Shown here piece by piece: positions 24,325 to 26,747 of a DNA stretch of 26,747 nt. The stretch comes from Bordetella parapertussis (lineage in GTDB: Bacteria; Pseudomonadota; Gammaproteobacteria; Burkholderiales; Burkholderiaceae_C), in contig CAMDCZ010000032.1 of assembly GCA_945890735.1 (NCBI GenBank), positions 1 through 26,747 on the forward strand. Direction: 5' to 3'. The stretch's first letter is position 1; every line of letters begins with the position of its first letter. A program made the position numbers and the translations under genes. The notes below the pieces were generated by a model. The model worked only from the letters and a program-made list of their open reading frames with translations, searched no databases and had not been told where the DNA came from.

Positions 24325-24352
24325 CCTATATTTCCATGGTTTCAGCTGTCAA
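24325..24352 (-). promoter_or_regulatory. Sigma-70 promoter of the globin-like gene
   Basis: On the minus strand, TTGACA (24347-24352), 16 bases, then TATAGG (24325-24330). The start of transcription would be near 24318, giving a leader of about 67 bases to ATG 24251. The -35 is a perfect consensus. Confidence 0.7.
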
Positions 24353-24445
24353 CCACAAGAATCGACAAAAAGCACGGATTATTGAACGGCTTGGTATGCC
24401 ATGGTCAGCAAGCAGGCCGGGTAAGCATCCGACTAAGATCGTGAG

Positions 24446-25177
24446 ATGACTTCCTCGACCTCCCCATCCAGCCCATCGGCCTGCCCCCATTTGGACCTGG
24501 GCAGCTTCGCTGCGCCAACCCCAGCCCACCTGGCCGTCACCCAACCCTCCAGGCATCCGCCCCGGATATTGATGCTTTATGGTTCCCTGCGCGAACGCTC
24601 ATACAGCAAGCTTCTGACCCTGGAAGGCGCTCGTTTGCTCGAATCCATGGGCGCAGAGGTCAAGATTTACAACCCCTTGGGACTGCCCCAACCCGACGCT
24701 GCGCCAGACACCCACCCCAAGGTGCAAGAACTGCGCGACTTGGCCGCTTGGTCCGAAGGCATGGTCTGGTGCTCGCCCGAGCGGCATGGCGCCATGACCG
24801 GCATCATGAAAAGCCAAATCGACTGGATACCGTTGTCTGTGGGCGCTGTTCGCCCGACCCAAGGCAAAACACTGGCGGTGATGGAGGTCAGTGGCGGCTC
24901 GCAATCCTTCAACGCGGTCAACCAAATGCGCATCTTGGGACGCTGGATGCGCATGCTGACCATCCCCAACCAAAGTTCAGTGGCCAAGGCATTCACAGAG
25001 TTTGACGAAGCCGGCCGAATGAAACCCTCTTCTTTTTATGACCGCTTGGTGGATGTCATGGAAGAGTTGGTGAAATTCACCTTGCTCACCCGTGATGTCG
25101 CGCCATACCTGGTAGACCGCTACAGCGAACGCAAAGAAAGCGCCGAAGCGCTCTCAGCGCGGGTCAACCGCCAGTGA
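24446..25177 (+). CDS. arsH: ArsH-type NADPH-dependent FMN reductase
   Basis: A 243-residue flavodoxin-like protein of the ArsH family. These enzymes reduce quinones and azo dyes with NADPH, and oxidise trivalent organoarsenicals. The FMN phosphate loop is YGSLRERSYSKLL (GSLRERS at 46-52). MVWCSPERHGAMTGIMKSQIDWIP and MEVSGGSQSFNAVNQMRILGRWMRM are diagnostic for ArsH. The C-terminus VKFTLLTRDVAPYLVDRYSERKE is also typical. The N-terminal 35 residues are Ser/Pro-rich and not conserved. No arsR, arsB, acr3 or arsC lies beside it. It overlaps the opposing permease gene by 24 bases at its 3' end. The family is secure; a role in arsenic handling is uncertain here. Confidence 0.9.
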   Translation: MTSSTSPSSPSACPHLDLGSFAAPTPAHLAVTQPSRHPPRILMLYGSLRERSYSKLLTLEGARLLESMGAEVKIYNPLGLPQPDAAPDTHPKVQELRDLAAWSEGMVWCSPERHGAMTGIMKSQIDWIPLSVGAVRPTQGKTLAVMEVSGGSQSFNAVNQMRILGRWMRMLTIPNQSSVAKAFTEFDEAGRMKPSSFYDRLVDVMEELVKFTLLTRDVAPYLVDRYSERKESAEALSARVNRQ

Positions 25178-26089
25178 AGACACCACGATACCGCCTGCGA
25201 TCAGCAGAAAAGCCGCCAAGTGGTAGAAGTGCGGTGCTTCCCCCAAGAATGCAGTGGACATGACCGCAGCAAACAAAGGCGTGAGGTTGGCAAAAAAACC
25301 GGCCACATTCGGCCCAACGCGTTGAATCCCCAAGCCCCAACTGCGGTAAGCCAACAAAGCCGGTCCCAAAGCCACAAACAACAGCGTGGCAGCCAAAGGC
25401 CAACCCCAAACGATGTGCGGGTCGGTCATGTAATGCCACTCAACACCGGTGAACAGTGCGCACCAAACCAGACCAAACACCATTTGACCCATCAAAAAAT
25501 AAGCCCAGTTGCCCCGGATCTCGGGTGGGTCATGGGGCAAGGAGACCAACCAACTGTAGGTGGCCCAGCACAACACAGCGATGAGGATGTATACATCGCC
25601 AATCACGAGCTCGACACGCATCAAGGTTTGCCAATCGCCCCGCCCTAAGACGCATAAGACACCAGCGATCGACATGGCCGCACCCAACAACTGCTGAGGT
25701 CGAATCCGCTGCTTGAAAAAAAGCGCCCCCAACGCCAACATGAACACCGGGACGCTGGAACCCACCAGCGTCACGTTGATCGGTGTGGAGGTGTGCAAAG
25801 CCAGGTATTGAAAGCTGTTGTAACAACCCACGCCCAAGAGGCTCATGACTGCATAGCGACGCCAAAGCGGCCATAAAGGGCTGCTGGGCAACAAAATCCG
25901 CCAGGCCCAGGGCATGAGCAACAGGGTGGCCAGTAACCAACGGAAAAAATTCAAGGTGATCGGTGGCACCATGTCAGCAACCAATTTACCCAAGATAGAG
26001 TTGCCGGCCCAAACCAGCGGTGGCAACAACAACAAGCCAATGGTGGCTGGGGTCAGCGGGGAGCGGTTTGCTGTTGGGATGTCAGACAT
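25154..26089 (-). CDS. EamA/DMT-superfamily permease
   Basis: A 311-residue inner-membrane protein with about ten hydrophobic segments arranged as two EamA repeats. The first repeat starts at LLLLPPLVWAGNSILGKLVADMVPPITLNFFRW and the second at GDVYILIAVLCWATYSWLVS. GVGCYNSFQYLALHTSTPINVTLVGSSVPVFMLALGALFF is the characteristic end of repeat one. Such proteins export amino acids, nucleosides or other metabolites; the substrate cannot be told from sequence. ATG 26089 (MSDIPTANRSP) is chosen over a TTG at 26110. It is convergent with arsH, with overlapping 3' ends, and diverges from the tRNA gene. Confidence 0.9.
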   Translation of the reverse strand: MSDIPTANRSPLTPATIGLLLLPPLVWAGNSILGKLVADMVPPITLNFFRWLLATLLLMPWAWRILLPSSPLWPLWRRYAVMSLLGVGCYNSFQYLALHTSTPINVTLVGSSVPVFMLALGALFFKQRIRPQQLLGAAMSIAGVLCVLGRGDWQTLMRVELVIGDVYILIAVLCWATYSWLVSLPHDPPEIRGNWAYFLMGQMVFGLVWCALFTGVEWHYMTDPHIVWGWPLAATLLFVALGPALLAYRSWGLGIQRVGPNVAGFFANLTPLFAAVMSTAFLGEAPHFYHLAAFLLIAGGIVVSSLAVDPR

Positions 26090-26208
26090 GAGGGACACTC
26101 TAACCCACAAGACATTCCAGGCGCATGTGCCACCGGTCTCATGGAATTATTTTGTTACAATCTTGTTCGTTTTGGCGACACAGGTCTGTCAAAACCAACC
26201 GAATACAT

Positions 26209-26284
26209 TCCTCGATAGCTCAGTCGGTAGAGCGCCGGACTGTTAATCCGTAGGTCCCTGGTTCGAGCCCAGGTCGAGGAGCCA
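26209..26284 (+). tRNA. tRNA-Asn (anticodon GTT)
   Basis: A 76-nt tRNA with encoded CCA. The acceptor stem TCCTCGA pairs with TCGAGGA, the D-loop carries AGCTCAGTCGGTAGAGC, the anticodon GTT lies at 26242-26244, and the T-arm contains GGTTCGAGCCC. A terminator hairpin follows 11 bases later, and an integrase-like gene begins 125 bases downstream. tRNA genes of this kind are frequent integration targets. Confidence 0.99.
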
Positions 26285-26294
26285 AAACCCCTTT

Positions 26295-26330
26295 AAAAAC
26301 AACGACTTAAATCGTTGTTTTTATTTTATT
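26295..26330 (+). terminator. Intrinsic terminator after tRNA-Asn
   Basis: AAAAACAACGA (26295-26305) and TCGTTGTTTTT (26312-26322) are 11-bp perfect arms around CTTAAA, followed by a T-rich tail. It would end the tRNA transcript and insulate the downstream integrase gene. Confidence 0.9.
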
Positions 26331-26335
26331 TGTTA

Positions 26336-26354
26336 ATTACACGGTTATTACACG
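26336..26354 (+). repeat. Two ATTACACG direct repeats, 11-bp phased
   Basis: ATTACACG occurs at 26336-26343 and 26347-26354, one helical turn apart, between the tRNA terminator and the integrase-like gene. Spaced short repeats in this position are typical of integrase arm-type or excisionase sites, or of an operator for the int promoter. The function is inferred. Confidence 0.5.
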
Positions 26355-26409
26355 AATATTAAACCTGCCGCTGGTTGCTTTTTCCTAAAAGTCATTGTAA
26401 AGTGCTGAC

Positions 26410-26747
26410 ATGCGTGTACCAGCAAGCGAAACCGTCGTAGTCAAGCCTGAATTGATTAGGCTTGTGCGTCGTGACGACAGCAAAAAATGGCAAGCACATT
26501 ACAAGCTAGAGAATCTCAAAACTTGGTTCCGTCGCAGCACTGATACAGCCAACGTGAAGGAAGCAGCGCGCATTGCTGAACGCATGTGGATGAAGGCAAC
26601 GTTTGACTTTGAAGAAGGCCGTCCAGTCATCAGCAGAAAGTTCAAGCCAGTGGCTGAAATCGTCCTGCATCGCTTGGAGTCTGAAATTGCCGCAGGTACC
26701 GCCAAACCTAGCTTTCGGGACTATGTTTCAGCTATTAAGTTGTACTT
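26410..26747 (+). CDS. Phage-type tyrosine integrase, N-terminal part (runs off the window)
   Basis: An open frame of 112 codons from ATG 26410 to the window end; no start is possible further upstream because of a TAA at 26398-26400. It encodes MRVPASETVVVKPELIRL, then a beta-strand-like segment WQAHYKLENLKTWFRRSTDT. Helical AARIAERMWMKATFDFEEG and a core-binding-like FKPVAEIVLHRLESEIAAG, then KPSFRDYVSAIKLY, follow. This layout, with an N-terminal arm-binding domain followed by the SAM-like core-binding domain, is that of phage and island integrases. The catalytic R-H-R-Y domain lies outside the window, so the call rests on the partial fold pattern and the tRNA-Asn just upstream. Codon use is less GC-rich than in the housekeeping genes. 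Confidence 0.7.
   Translation, partial: MRVPASETVVVKPELIRLVRRDDSKKWQAHYKLENLKTWFRRSTDTANVKEAARIAERMWMKATFDFEEGRPVISRKFKPVAEIVLHRLESEIAAGTAKPSFRDYVSAIKLY

Noticed and set aside
26156..26161. TACAAT as -10 box of tRNA-Asn
   Set aside because: It lies about 48 bases before the tRNA and has no -35 at a sensible distance, so it is too weak to list as a promoter.
1..26747. CRISPR array or insertion sequence
   Set aside because: No regularly spaced repeats and no transposase gene or terminal inverted repeat pair were seen; the only long exact repeat is the 56-bp ffs duplication.

Overview
The window looks like a betaproteobacterial chromosome, most likely Burkholderiales/Comamonadaceae and perhaps close to freshwater genera such as Limnohabitans or Rhodoferax. 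The signs are a GC-rich, compactly packed gene set, a cysI-DUF934-cysH-cysD-cysN operon, an FdxA ferredoxin beside a thioredoxin-reductase-like ferredoxin-NADP reductase, and a thiO-thiS-thiG-thiE operon with a long ThiE. The genus is an inference from gene order and protein style, not a search result.

Left edge (1-1860): a complete 4.5S signal recognition particle RNA gene (ffs) is followed by an AT-richer segment holding one YdgA/DUF945 gene. A perfect 56-base copy of the ffs 3' end closes that segment. This is the arrangement left by an element integrating at the 3' end of an RNA gene, but no integrase is present.

Housekeeping block (1859-9322): hrpA (DEAH RNA helicase) is divergent from argA (first step of arginine synthesis). 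dsbB (periplasmic disulfide formation) follows on the minus strand, then yggX (Fe-S protection) and a stand-alone FAD oxidase resembling the C-terminal half of MnmC (tRNA wobble modification).

Sulfur block (9329-18163): metY (homocysteine from O-acetylhomoserine and sulfide) diverges from a six-gene operon for a TauE/SafE-type permease, sulfite reductase, a DUF934 protein, APS/PAPS reductase and both ATP sulfurylase subunits. fdxA and a ferredoxin-NADP reductase follow. Together these carry sulfate to sulfide and then to homocysteine. No CysJ flavoprotein is seen, so the ferredoxin pair is a candidate electron route.

Thiamine block (18164-23445): a TPP riboswitch precedes a CytX-like NCS1 permease. 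thiD lies on the opposite strand, overlapping the permease gene tail to tail. thiO, thiS, thiG and thiE then form a tightly coupled operon for the thiazole half and the final coupling step.

Right part (23448-26747): a fusion protein whose N-terminus resembles a truncated globin with the haem-binding histidine replaced, an orphan arsH, an EamA/DMT permease, a tRNA-Asn gene, and the start of what looks like a phage-type integrase running off the window. The tRNA-integrase pair suggests that a genomic island or prophage begins here.
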